Assembly (NCBI GenBank): GCA_902729315.2
Contig: LR746278.1
Coordinates: 2,201,001-2,265,000, forward strand
From: Spirodela intermedia
Taxonomy: Eukaryota > Streptophyta > Magnoliopsida > Alismatales > Araceae
Direction of reading: 5' to 3'
Length of the DNA: 64,000 bases
A program made the translations under genes and the position numbers. Positions 37,701 through 47,285 of this stretch are shown in pieces. Position 1 is the stretch's first letter. Every line of letters starts with the position of its first letter. The notes beneath the pieces are model-generated. The model searched no databases and was not told where the DNA came from. It was given only the letters and a program-made list of their open reading frames with translations.

Positions 37701-38521
37701 CTCACAAAATATACTATATGAAAACAACAATTGTCGAATATGTTAAAGTGTGTCTACTCTCACTTTAACATGGGCATATGATGGAGGTTTACTCAGAATT
37801 GAAAACATCTCCACGACATTGTACAACATATTATTTATTTTGAAAATCAAATGCTGTTCTTTATGACTCCTCAAAAGAAAACAAAAAGGTTTACTAAGTA
37901 TTGATAAATTAACGGTTTATAAGTTATTGAAGAAGAAAAATAATAAAAAACATCAACCACCATCAATCATGCATAGAAAAGCACGAAACCCCATATGTCT
38001 AAATAGCTCCAATGTAACATGAAGAAGATAAACTACAACTCGTGATGAAAACTTTAATAGAAAATTATCTCCCATTTAAAGAAGTCAATGTCCTAAAATT
38101 TTCACAATAAAAAATGGGTTAAATACGTCATAATCTTCAATTTACATCTACATCCAAAAGTCAAAAGAATAAATAAATAATTGCTTGTTTATTCAGTAAA
38201 ATATAATCAAAGTTGCAGAATAACGCATGTTGGGACATATTAAGAAAGTTCCAGGATAACGATCCATCCAACAGCAGAAACTTACAAGTTTAATGGCCAC
38301 TTCTTCGTTTGTTTGGATATCAGTCCCTGCATAGGGGCAAGTTAGAAGTTCCTCGGAAAAATTTGAAATCTTGCGACAACACCTTGGAGAGCATAAATAG
38401 AACCAAAGCTAAGAGAAAAGAATGAAAATACAAGAAAAAAGGAACCTTTGTAAATCTTCCCAGATGATCCTCCCCCAATCTTTTCACCGAAGCGAAATTT
38501 ATTGCCAACCTGCGCGTCCAT
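31771..38521 (-). CDS. Casein kinase 1-family protein, predicted pseudokinase (HRD to HRN, DFG to GFS)
   Basis: Eleven exons join in phase with GT-AG borders: 38446-38521, 38286-38326, 33723-33792, 33488-33636, 33290-33385, 33128-33198, 32571-32632, 32413-32476, 32247-32328, 31984-32110, 31798-31880. Reading past the last donor stops at 31771, about 315 residues, so the C-terminus is uncertain. CK1 landmarks: [30 protein letters not shown] (K38 kept), [34 protein letters not shown] and YFHYC. Catalytic motifs are changed: HRDIKPDN is HRNIKPKN (N128, K132), DFG is GFS (149-151), the glycine loop GSFGEI is GSSGKI, and TGTARYAS is KRTGRYAS. Family knowledge says loss of both Asp residues abolishes normal phosphotransfer. 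No stop or frameshift was found, so it may be an expressed pseudokinase or a young pseudogene. Intron 2 (4.4 kb) holds the foldback element. Confidence 0.8.
34850..37745. mobile_element. Large foldback-like inverted repeat in intron 2 of the CK1-like gene
   Basis: The AT-rich sequence from about 34850 to 36330 is repeated in inverted orientation from about 36337 to 37745. The apex is a perfect hairpin: CATCATTATGG (36320-36330), loop CTCCAA, CCATAATGATG (36337-36347). Further matching pairs include AAAAGTGGATGTAG (about 36099) with CTACATCCACTTTT (about 36537), AATTCACCCC (near 36265) with GGGGTGAATTGATT, CTCATCAGGG with a CTCATCATAG counterpart (about 35112 / 37440), and GTTGAGTTATG (about 34882) with CATAACTCAAC (about 37675). 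Arms are about 1.4 kb and visibly diverged, so the insertion is not recent. No transposase frame is seen. Non-autonomous foldback or long-TIR DNA element is the best guess; a segmental inverted duplication is the alternative. Confidence 0.75.
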
Positions 38522-40107
38522 GCTCACGGTAATTGGAAGTAAAATACCTCTCTGACGCCAAACCAAAGAGATCAACCTCGACCGATACCTTAAACCAAGA
38601 ACAAAAGGGACACAATTCAGAGAGACTGACGGCGACGCTAATTACGACGTAAAATAATTTAAACGTATCTACAGACCAACCTGGCGCCAATATTACTCTT
38701 TCACTGCGTCGCATCAAACTCTCGCTTATAATCAACGATGAGAGGTGGATATGAACTACGATCGGGAACCGTGAGGGTTCCCGGGAGGGAAGAGGGTAAC
38801 TGGTAGCCACCCTCGGAGCACAGACGAGAAAAGCGGAGGATTAGGTACTCTCTCTCTCTCAAGAAGACAAACGCAGATCTTTCGGGGAGAAGACTTCCAG
38901 CGTGTCGCTGAGTAGGCCGCGCTTGGAGGTCCGAAGGTGACCTATCGATCTCTCTTGCGTGGGCTGGGCGTCGCCCCCTAAAACGATCACCGTTTGTGTT
39001 TAAAAAAATCATAGGAAATAGACGGCGATGTGGTGTCATTACGTAGGAAGGTTTCGAAAGGATAAACAAAGGATCTGAAAAAACAAATGAAAGTCTTTGG
39101 GTCGGGCCAATGGGGGCTGGAGTCTCCAAGCTCATGTTAATTTTATAATCTTACTGTTATATGTCATTTTTTTATTACGATTATTCATTATCAAGGAACC
39201 TAGTTATTATTTATTACCATTTTATCATTTTTCATGTCGGTAAAAGACCCAAGATGTGAATATTGATCGTATCTGGGCAATTTTTAATTTTTATTTTTTG
39301 ACATAATGCAGGCTCCATTTTTACGAGAAAAAAATGCAAATGGAGGGTACTTTGACTTTGATAAACATAGTTTGAAGATCGTGCCTTGAAAATTTATTGG
39401 GATTCCTGGGCATTGTTAGGCAAGTACAACAGCATATGTTTTATAAGAATAATATTTTCCAAATATAAACCCTCGTTTTCAAAAAAAAAATCGTATTTTT
39501 CTCGACACCGTTGGCATGTTATAATTTCAAGTAATAACTTTTTTGTACGGAATAATGACCGTTGACTATGGATGGGGCATACTGTTATAGCAGCCCAAAG
39601 TCCACAATATGGGTCCATTTGGCCCTTGCCCAACAAGAAGGGGAGGGGAAGGGGGGGGGGGGGAGAGTATCATCTCATTGGCCCATAGCCCACGATTTTC
39701 CACCGTCCATGCGATGGGCCTCGGATCATTAATTAGTAAATGCATTTATTTTATGTGAGACGCGTAGAATGGGTTATGATATTATGTTAAATCATGGAGC
39801 AAAAATCTGATATAGAATGAGTAGGGAAGCCCCTATTGTTTACTCAGGTGCGTAAATATTCTATATTCTCCTAGTCTTCTGCTATCAGCGGCATTCCATA
39901 AACAAGAGCATTATTTTTATGAGATGAACGGCCATGATTCAAAACTTTCAGGGGCCAACACAGCCTATTGAGGTCCATCCCCATGCAGCTTCCTCCTCCA
40001 ACAGCATGTAAAACCAAGCTCTGCGAGCCGCCGACTGTAAAGAACCCTTTCTTCCTCTCCCCACCGAAGAACGGAAACTCCCGAGGTGGAGTTTCCCCGC
40101 CGATAGC
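38522..40107. other. Intergenic region between CK1-like and CYP711A genes (divergent promoters)
   Basis: Contains the leader of the CK1-like gene (from 38522 upward) and the promoter of the P450. A G-run tract lies at 39638-39664, and GGCCCA/TGGGCC motifs occur around 39610-39725. No credible coding region is seen; open stretches lack family features. Confidence 0.5.
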
Positions 40108-42102
40108 ATGGAAATGAAGCTGACCGCGGCGGCGGGCTCAGCCCCCTGGTTTCTCCTTCCGGCCCTCGCCGCCCTCGCCGGTCTTCTGGTGTACCTTTAC
40201 GCTCCCTACTGGAGGGTGAGGAAGCTTCCGGGGCCTCCCTTATCGCCTCTCCTGGGTCATCTCCCCTTGCTCGCCAAGCATGGGCCCGACGTTTTCCGCC
40301 TCCTCGCCGATCAGTACGGCCCCATTTACAGGTTCGCCTTCTCAGAATTATCCTCCTCCTCCGATTCGACTGTTCGTGGTTTTTTAGGCGGCGGCGAGAG
40401 GGGATCCAATCCGGTGGGGATTTCAATTTTCTTCCGGCGGCGTGTTTTACAGGTTCCACCTGGGGAGGCAGCCGCTGGTGATCGTCGCGGACCCGGAGCT
40501 GTGCAGGGATGTGGGCATCAGGAAGTTCAAGAGCGTTGGGAACAGAAGCCTCCCTTCCCCCATCTCCTGCTCCCCTCTGCATCAGAAGGGCCTCTTCTTC
40601 ACCAGGTGGGACACACTAGTCTCTGTTGATGGGTGGTGGGTGAGTCATTTACCTGGCTAATGGGGAGACGTCTAGTCCGAAAAGATGAGAAAAAGAAAAA
40701 GCTTTGAATAAAGAGTGCATCCGACAATGCGAGTAATAATCTAATCTCTGGTTATTTCCAGGGACTGGAGGTGGTCGGCCATGAGGAACACGATAATCTC
40801 CCTTTACCAGCCCTCTCACCTCGCCAATCTGATCCCCACCATGCAGTCCCTGATAGAGGCGGCGTTCCTCGACCTGGAGACGGGGCCTGGCGGTGAAATC
40901 ACCTTCTCCGACGTCTCCCTCAAGCTGGCCACCGACGTCATCGGGCAGGCCGCTTTTGGCGTTGACTTAGGCCTCTCCAAGGGAGACCACCGCAGGGCGG
41001 CACCGTCGGATGACGAAGTCTCCGCCTTCGTCAAGCTCCACGTCTTCTCCACCACCTCGCTGAAGATGGACCTCTCCGGTTCCTTCTCCATCGTGCTGGG
41101 CCTTCTCGCGCCGATCCTCCAGGAGCCTTTCCGGCAGGTGCTGAAGCGAGTCCCCGGCACTGCCGACTGGAAGATGGAGAGGATCAATGGCGAGCTCAGT
41201 AGAAGAATAGATGCCATCGTGACGAGGAGAGCAAGGGAGGGGGTTGACTTGCCGTGCAGAGACTTCCTGTCGGCGATACTCAAGGCCCGGGAGTCCGGCG
41301 CCGCCGCCGGGGAGGAGCTATTCTCGCCGGACTACGTCAGCGCGCTCACTTACGAGCACCTCCTCGCTGGGTCGGCGACGACCTCCTTCACGTTGTCCTC
41401 CGTGCTGTACCTCGTCGCCGGCCACCCCCGCGTGGAGCGGCGGCTGCTGGAAGAGATCGACGCCTTCGAGCCGTGTGGCGTAGTGCCCTCCGCCGACGAT
41501 CTCCACCGCAAATTCCCGTATCTGGACCAGGTAGCCTTCCCAGTCTCTTTCTCCTGCAACTTAGGGTTAGGGTTTCCTCGTCCCTCTGAGACACCTCCCC
41601 CGACTCCTGTTGCAGGTGATCAAGGAGGCCATGCGGTTCTACACGGTGTCCCCGCTGGTGGCGAGGGAGGCCTCACAGCCGGTAGAGATCGGCGGGTACC
41701 ACCTCCCTAAGGTAAGCCCCGTTTCGCCGGCGGAACTGATCTTCTCCGGCGAGTCTGACTCTTCATGCACAGGGCACCTGGATCTGGCTGGCGCTGGGGG
41801 TGCTGGCGAAGGACCCCAAGAACTTTCCCGAGCCCGATGAGTTCCGGCCGGAGAGGTTCGACCCCGCCGGCGAGGAGGAGAAGCACCGCCACCCGTACGC
41901 CCACATCCCGTTCGGCATTGGCCCGCGGGCTTGCATTGGGCAGAAGTTCTCTCTGCAGGAGATCAAGCTCTCCCTCATCTTCCTCTACCGGAGGTACATC
42001 TTCCGCCGGTCCCCCGCCATGCAGTCGCCTCTGGCCCTCGAGTATGGGATCGTCCTCAGTTTCAAGCATGGGGTGAAGCTCCAGGTCCTCAAAAGGCAAT
42101 GA
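40108..42102 (+). CDS. MAX1: Cytochrome P450 CYP711A family (MAX1-type, strigolactone biosynthesis)
   Basis: MAX1-type P450s oxidise carlactone to carlactonoic acid and related strigolactone precursors, using NADPH-P450 reductase at the ER. Five exons assemble in phase: 40108-40331, 40453-40605, 40762-41530, 41616-41711 and 41773-42102, giving 523 residues. Features: N-terminal membrane anchor (about 12-32), the proline hinge [29 protein letters not shown] and [16 protein letters not shown]-helix AGSATT (328-333), ExxR E386/R389, PERF (440-443) and heme loop [11 protein letters not shown] with Cys468. The segments [20 protein letters not shown] and [19 protein letters not shown] are close to Arabidopsis MAX1. 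Introns are short (85-156 bp). All key residues are present, so it should be functional. Which A-subclade (and hence whether it makes carlactonoic acid, orobanchol or 4-deoxyorobanchol) cannot be told. Confidence 0.95.
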
Positions 42103-42844
42103 GGAAGTCACCGCCGGGCTTCTTGTTGCTCTGCGGCGGAGTTGTGAGTTGACTTTCGGATCCTTCGCACCCAAAGGCCCAGCTGCTTCCCCTGATTTAG
42201 CGATCGCCCCTTGAGTAATCTACCTGAAAAAAACAAGAAATTATATCACTGTTCTTAGGATTAAAGATCTAATAGACCTGAAGGATCAGTTTATGAACAA
42301 CTCGAGTTGAAAAAAAATGTCAACCTTATAATGTTCTGATGCGTAGATGATCTATCTGCTTTTATCTATCAATTCACGGAAATCTACGTTGTTTCCTCTA
42401 TTTTATCAGCCACCTCATTGAAGTTGAACATATATTTTACAAATAAATTACTGACTAAAAGTCTACTAATTATTCTGAAATTAATTCCATTATTCTTCTT
42501 GCGATGCAATGCTTTAAGGAGGACACGCAGGATAGGTTTATCATGGACGATAAGATCAGATTCCTGTCCGTAAACGGACTCCTAGGCGATGCGCGGACAT
42601 CGGGGGCTCGTTAACGCACGTGGGTTCTAAAGAAGGAAAACGGAAGTCTATCCGTCCATATCTCTCCCTCTCTTTCTCTCTCTACACGATGGTCGGAGGG
42701 GCGCTCTCTGCGTTAGATCCTCCTCCTTCCAAACTATAAAAACGGACCTGCCTCCCTTCTCCGCTTCCATCCCACGCACCATTCGAGGTTTGACAGGAAA
42801 GGCCCCGTCAACGAGTCGAAGGAGCGGAGGAGAGAGACGGAGAG
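42103..42844. other. Spacer between CYP711A and the cysteine-rich peptide gene, with TATA box
   Basis: Holds the P450 3' flank and the next promoter. CTATAAAAAC (TATAAAAA from 42735) is a good TATA box about 110 bp before the ATG at 42845. A CT-rich tract precedes it at 42661-42683. Confidence 0.6.
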
Positions 42845-43102
42845 ATGGCCCGAGGGAGAGGATCGCCAGTCACCGCGGCGGCGCTCGTCGCAGCCCTGCT
42901 TCTGGTCACCGCCGCCGTCGCCGTTGCCGTCGCGGCGGAGTCCGGGGAGATCCATTGCAGGAAGGCCTGCGTGGCGGCGTGCGCCAAGGGCAGCGGGGAT
43001 GGTCGGTGCGGCGGCGAATGCCGGCGGGTTTGCCGTGCCCGGAGAGGTGGAGAGGACTCCACGATCAAGGCGCAGCCCTTCACTGGGCCCCCCGTCAGAT
43101 GA
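42845..43102 (+). CDS. Small secreted cysteine-rich peptide (85 aa), thionin-like or hairpinin-like spacing
   Basis: Single exon. Residues 1-30 are a strong Ala/Val-rich signal peptide ending AVAVAA. The mature part has six cysteines at 38, 42, 46, 55, 59 and 63: C-x3-C-x3-C-x8-C-x3-C-x3-C, a symmetric spacing expected to form two short helices linked by three disulfides. The tail (64-85) is basic then neutral and lacks Cys. Plant thionin-related and alpha-hairpinin peptides have comparable CxxxC repeats, but no exact family could be assigned; a defence or signalling role is only a guess. The TATA box and the ATG within AGAGATGGCC support it as a real gene. Very GC-rich. Confidence 0.7.
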   Translation: MARGRGSPVTAAALVAALLLVTAAVAVAVAAESGEIHCRKACVAACAKGSGDGRCGGECRRVCRARRGGEDSTIKAQPFTGPPVR

Positions 43103-43887
43103 AGATCCGTGAAGATATTTTGTCTGCCGCGATTAAGATATGTTGTTCAACTTACTCGAGCCAGCTTCGGGTCTTAAACACAATTTTGGTTCTTAAAATA
43201 TTTTATATGGTTTTTTACCATTTATCGACGAATTACGGGTGTGAATTTATGAATTTATGATGCGTGAAAAATAACCTAAAATGATGGAAAATTATTTTCT
43301 AAAAGTGTTTGCGGGTACGATGTAGTGTCCACATTAATCATTCTTGTACCTTTCTCTATTGGCTCTAAATTTACCTTCATAATTGGATGCCAAATATTTA
43401 TAATTTATATGTTTTTTCGCAACATTAGTCCGTAATTAAAAAAATACTCAAGACTCCAGTGCATACGGCATAGATATTTTGCAATGTTTAGTATTTATTA
43501 ATCGGATCTATGATATTACCTTTTCAGGAATATATTATTTTATAATCTCGAATAGTTTTTTTGTTAAAGAAAAGGTAGAGACTGTCCAGGTGGCAGCTGC
43601 GCCGGTGCGATCTGATGCGTGGCGCGAAATTGGGCGCTGGGAGGTCGTATCGCGTCCCCTCCTCCGGACGCCGCCTTGTACGGCCGGCCACTCTGGAGGG
43701 GCGTTTGGGTCACAATGCCGCCGGCCGTGGCGGCAGAATTGGGGGGGTGAAAACGTGGAGACGAGAGGGTCGCACCTGTGAAACGCTCTCCTCTTCGAAC
43801 CTAGCGGGCCGTAAAACCCTTCGTCTTCCTCAGCCGCTGAATCCGGGAAGATCTGCACTGCGCGAGGAGGCGCGAGGTGGGAGAGCC
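43103..43887. other. Intergenic region upstream of the heat stress factor gene
   Basis: AT-rich to about 43580, then GC-rich leader sequence of the HSF gene. No clear protein-coding segment. No convincing multi-unit heat shock element was seen by eye. Confidence 0.45.
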
Positions 43888-45673
43888 ATGGAAGGCGGTG
43901 CGGTGGGGGAGGTAAAGAAGGGGGAGAAGGGAGCGCCGCTGCTGGTTAGGCCGATGGCAGGTCTGCACGAGGCCGCGCCGCCGCCGTTCCTGTCGAAGAC
44001 GTTCGAGGTGGTGGAAGATCCGGAGACGGACGCGGTGGTGTCGTGGAGCCGCTCGCGCAACAGCTTCGTCGTCTGGGATCCTCACGCCTTCGCTACGACT
44101 CTGCTCCCCAGATACTTCAAGCACGACAACTTCTCGAGCTTCGTCCGACAGCTGAATACCTATGCGAGTTCTCTCTTCTCCTTCTCTCTGCTCCGGAGAC
44201 ATTCTGATGGCATCTCACGAAATCTTCACACATGAATTGAGTTCTCCGTTACCATCTCCGATTTCTTATCCGGCTGTTCGTACGTTAGGTTTCGATCTTG
44301 TAGAAAAAGCAATCAGTCGACCTGAGCATTTAGGCCAAGCAGTGGTAGAAGAGTGGTGAAAAATCTTTTGAATTCTGGAGCCCAAGGGGAGGGAGAATGT
44401 TCTTCCTTCGAATATTCATCGGTGAATCTGTGAATTTATTGTCACCTTTCACTGTTCTGAAAACACAGAGGAAGGACCTCATCCTTACATATAGATATCC
44501 TGCTTCCGAATCGTTCCAATGTATGATAATTCGTTCGAAAATCACCAGGCACATAAATGGACCTCTCTTCTCATTTCAAACATCTCTTGAAACATTCCGA
44601 TCCGAATATCAGTACTGTATTATCGAGGAAGTGTTCTTCCGATTTCACGCATGACGATTTTACCGATACTTTCATAACACTGATTCTCAATCGCAGAAAG
44701 AAAGACTGGACTATCCATTGTTTTTTTTTTCTTCATAATTTGTTGCGTTTGACCCCGATTATAAGATGATTTGCATCATCGTCGGGTCTATGGTTAGAGA
44801 AAAAAGAAAAAAAAAGAAGAGTTTTCTTGATGGGTAAGATCTTGATGACCATTGTGCCTTTCTTTGATGGTAGCTCCGCTCTTGATGCCCAATGGTCCAT
44901 GGATTCCTCTTCTGCTCAGACTGCAATAGTCCCAGAGATGAATTTTGTTAAGATTGACATAATTTTCCGAAATGTTTTCTTTGATGGCTACTCGCCGTTC
45001 TTAATCTCTCTAGTTCGCTGGCATTTACAATCACCCTCCCCGCAAATGGTTCCAGGGTTTCCGAAAAGTCGACACCAACAAGTGGGAATTCGCCAACAAG
45101 GAATTCCTGGCAGGACAGAAGCATCTCCTGAAGAACATCAGGAGAAAGAGGAAGATCCCCACTCCGAATACTCAATGGTGCCAGGGGGCCGGAACCCTAG
45201 GCCTCGAGAAGGAGGTGGAGCGACTGTGCAGGGAGAGGAGCTTCCTGTTCCTGGAGACTGTGAAGCTTTGCCAGCAGCAGGAGAAATCCAGGTCCGAGCT
45301 TCTCGCCATGGAGGAGCGGCTGCGAGACAACGAGAGGAAGCAGCAGCAGACGATGGTGTTCCTTGCCAGAGCCCTCAACAGCCCCTCGTTCGTTGACCAG
45401 CTCGTTCGCCGCAGCGATCAGGTGGAGCGGCTGGAAGGCCCCGGCAGGAAGAGGAGATTGCCTGGTTCTGAAGAACGTACAGCGGAATTGGAGCTGGAGA
45501 CGCTGCTCACCACCATGGCCAGCTCGGAGAGGGACCAGGAGACTGAGACGCCGCCGTGTTTCAGCAGGCCTAAGCTCGAGGAGGTCAACGACGGGGAGTG
45601 GGAGGAGATGCTGAGCGACGGCGGCATGGAAGAACTCTACCGGAGCTTCTCCCACTGCTCCCATCTACCATGA
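43888..45673 (+). CDS. Class A heat stress transcription factor (HSFA2/A6/A7-like)
   Basis: Trimeric DNA-binding activator of heat shock genes. Exons 43888-44163 and 45056-45673 encode 297 residues. The winged-helix DNA-binding domain (about 31-126) runs [60 protein letters not shown] and GQKHLLKNI. It is followed by the basic RRKRK, the HR-A/B coiled coil (about 139-200, [20 protein letters not shown], with the longer class A linker), an RKRR nuclear signal (223-226) and the AHA activation motif EWEEMLSD (273-280). The single intron is at the site conserved in all plant HSFs, but its donor reads TAT|GCGAGT (GC, not GT) while the acceptor is CAG. Only this junction preserves NTY-GFRK. Convergent with the FHA gene; stops 118 bp apart. 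Confidence 0.93.
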
Positions 45674-45791
45674 CTCTCTCCGCAAAATCAGTGTAAATCT
45701 GTGAATAGACCAGACCTTCTTGCTCAACAGGTTTCTGTAGTCACTTGTTCTTCTCCCTGCCGCATATAACACGAAACAAGACGATCACAGC

Positions 45792-46835
45792 TCAGTCATC
45801 GTCATCTTTGTCGTCGAACTCTTCCTCTTCCTCTTCTTCTTGCTCCCCCTCTTCCTCCCCGTTGTCGCCCACGATGAAGCCTCCCAAGGTCTCGTCCTCC
45901 TCGTCTTCTTCTTCCTCACTTCTCCTCTTCCGAGCACCGTCCACTTCCATTCCAGCTTTTAGGTCACCGGGAGATGGTTTGCTTCGCTTTTTTTCTGATC
46001 TGGTAAGGTAACCTGGTCGCTCTGCGCCTCCCGCCTTGGCCGCCGCCATCTTCTCGTCCTCGCTGTCTCCCCTCCACTCCTCGTCATCTTCACCTCCTCG
46101 TTGCGCCTTCCTCTCGCCCTTCTTCGTGTTCTCCACCGCCTCCTCCTCCTCCTTGTCGCTGTTCTCACGCTCATCCGCAAGGAACCAGTTCCATTTCTCA
46201 GGTTCGCGGATTCTCTTCAGATAATCGTCGAACTCGTGCTCTCTCACCATGAAACCGAACTCTGCAATCAAAGTCAGACCGAGACATTTCAACAAAGAGG
46301 TGCGATGATCTTATGTAGCAGGGCCAGACACCTCGAGCGTGAAGAACACCCTGAACCTACCTCGGACCGGATCGATCTGCGAGAGATCGGACGATGGGAA
46401 TCTCCATGAGTCCTCCAGCCCTGCATCCTCAATCCCTTCATCCTCTTCCGTCCTCTCCCGCTCAGGAGCCGTCTCAGTCATTCCGCCCTCCACTCGTCCC
46501 TCTCCTCCGTCGCGGCACTTGAGGGAGAAGAAGATCGGGTGCCTGAGAGACAGAGAAACGCGGTCTCCCGCGGACAATTCCCCCTCCTCTGACCTCCGAA
46601 CGATCTTGTTTCCTCCTGGGGTGACGATGATGATAGGATTTCTGCCGAGGACCTCGAAGGAAACCCTAGCTTCTCCGTCGTCTTCCACCGGGGCGATCAG
46701 CTGGAAGGAGACGTGGCGGCGGGAGACGGTGCGATCGGGTGTGTCAAACCCCCGTCCCCTCCCGATCTCCGTCTTCCTAGAACCAGGCCCGATGAAGATC
46801 CTGGCGGCGCCGCCGCCCTCGGCTTCGAGCTCCAT
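45792..46835 (-). CDS. FHA-domain protein with acidic C-terminus
   Basis: Exons 46361-46835 and 45792-46261 join in phase (G|AG) to give 314 residues. The N-terminal forkhead-associated domain (about 12-105) shows the phosphothreonine-binding signature: GRGRGFD (25-31), VSRRHVSF (37-44) and LGRNP (63-67), so it should bind pThr peptides. A conserved-looking middle segment follows (FGFMVREHEFDDYLKRIREP, EKWNWFL), then Glu/Asp-rich tracts separated by basic clusters (TRSEKKRSK, ARKRRSEEEE) that may serve as nuclear localisation signals, and an all-acidic end. The frame is open upstream of the ATG at 46835, but without another ATG. Likely nuclear; function beyond phosphopeptide binding not identified. 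Shares a 450-bp divergent spacer with the hydrolase gene at 47286. Confidence 0.85.
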
Positions 46836-47285
46836 CGACACCGCGAGCTCCGCTTCACCTCTTTGCTTCCCTCCACGACAGAGTCTCACCGGAGTGGGGA
46901 GGGAAACCAAAACTATTTTTTTACTTTCTCACTCATTAATTGTGAAAAAAACAAATTAAATAGTATTATTTTTAATATTCAAATAATTAATAACTAAAAC
47001 TGTTTTTAATAATAATCGTATTTTCCTAGTTCAAAATTAATTAAAATGTTTTTATTAACTAATTATTCTTCTTTTAATAGAAGTCCAGACTGACTGTTGG
47101 CCGTTTCAAGTCCTCCCCGCCGTCCAATCTGGGCAGCTCGTCCCATCACGACCATTCATTCGTGTTAGCCGCTGCTCCCTGAGTCCAGATTTCTCCTGCT
47201 CTCGCTCGCGCGGGAGAGAATCGGATCTCGCACTTCTCCCTTGCGCCCGCGATTCGGTCTGGTGCGGGCTCCAGCGGACAGTTCA
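46836..47285. promoter_or_regulatory. Bidirectional promoter region (FHA gene / MBL hydrolase)
   Basis: A 450-bp spacer between divergent start codons, strongly AT-rich from about 46910 to 47080 and GC-rich at both ends. No specific binding motif is claimed. Confidence 0.5.
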
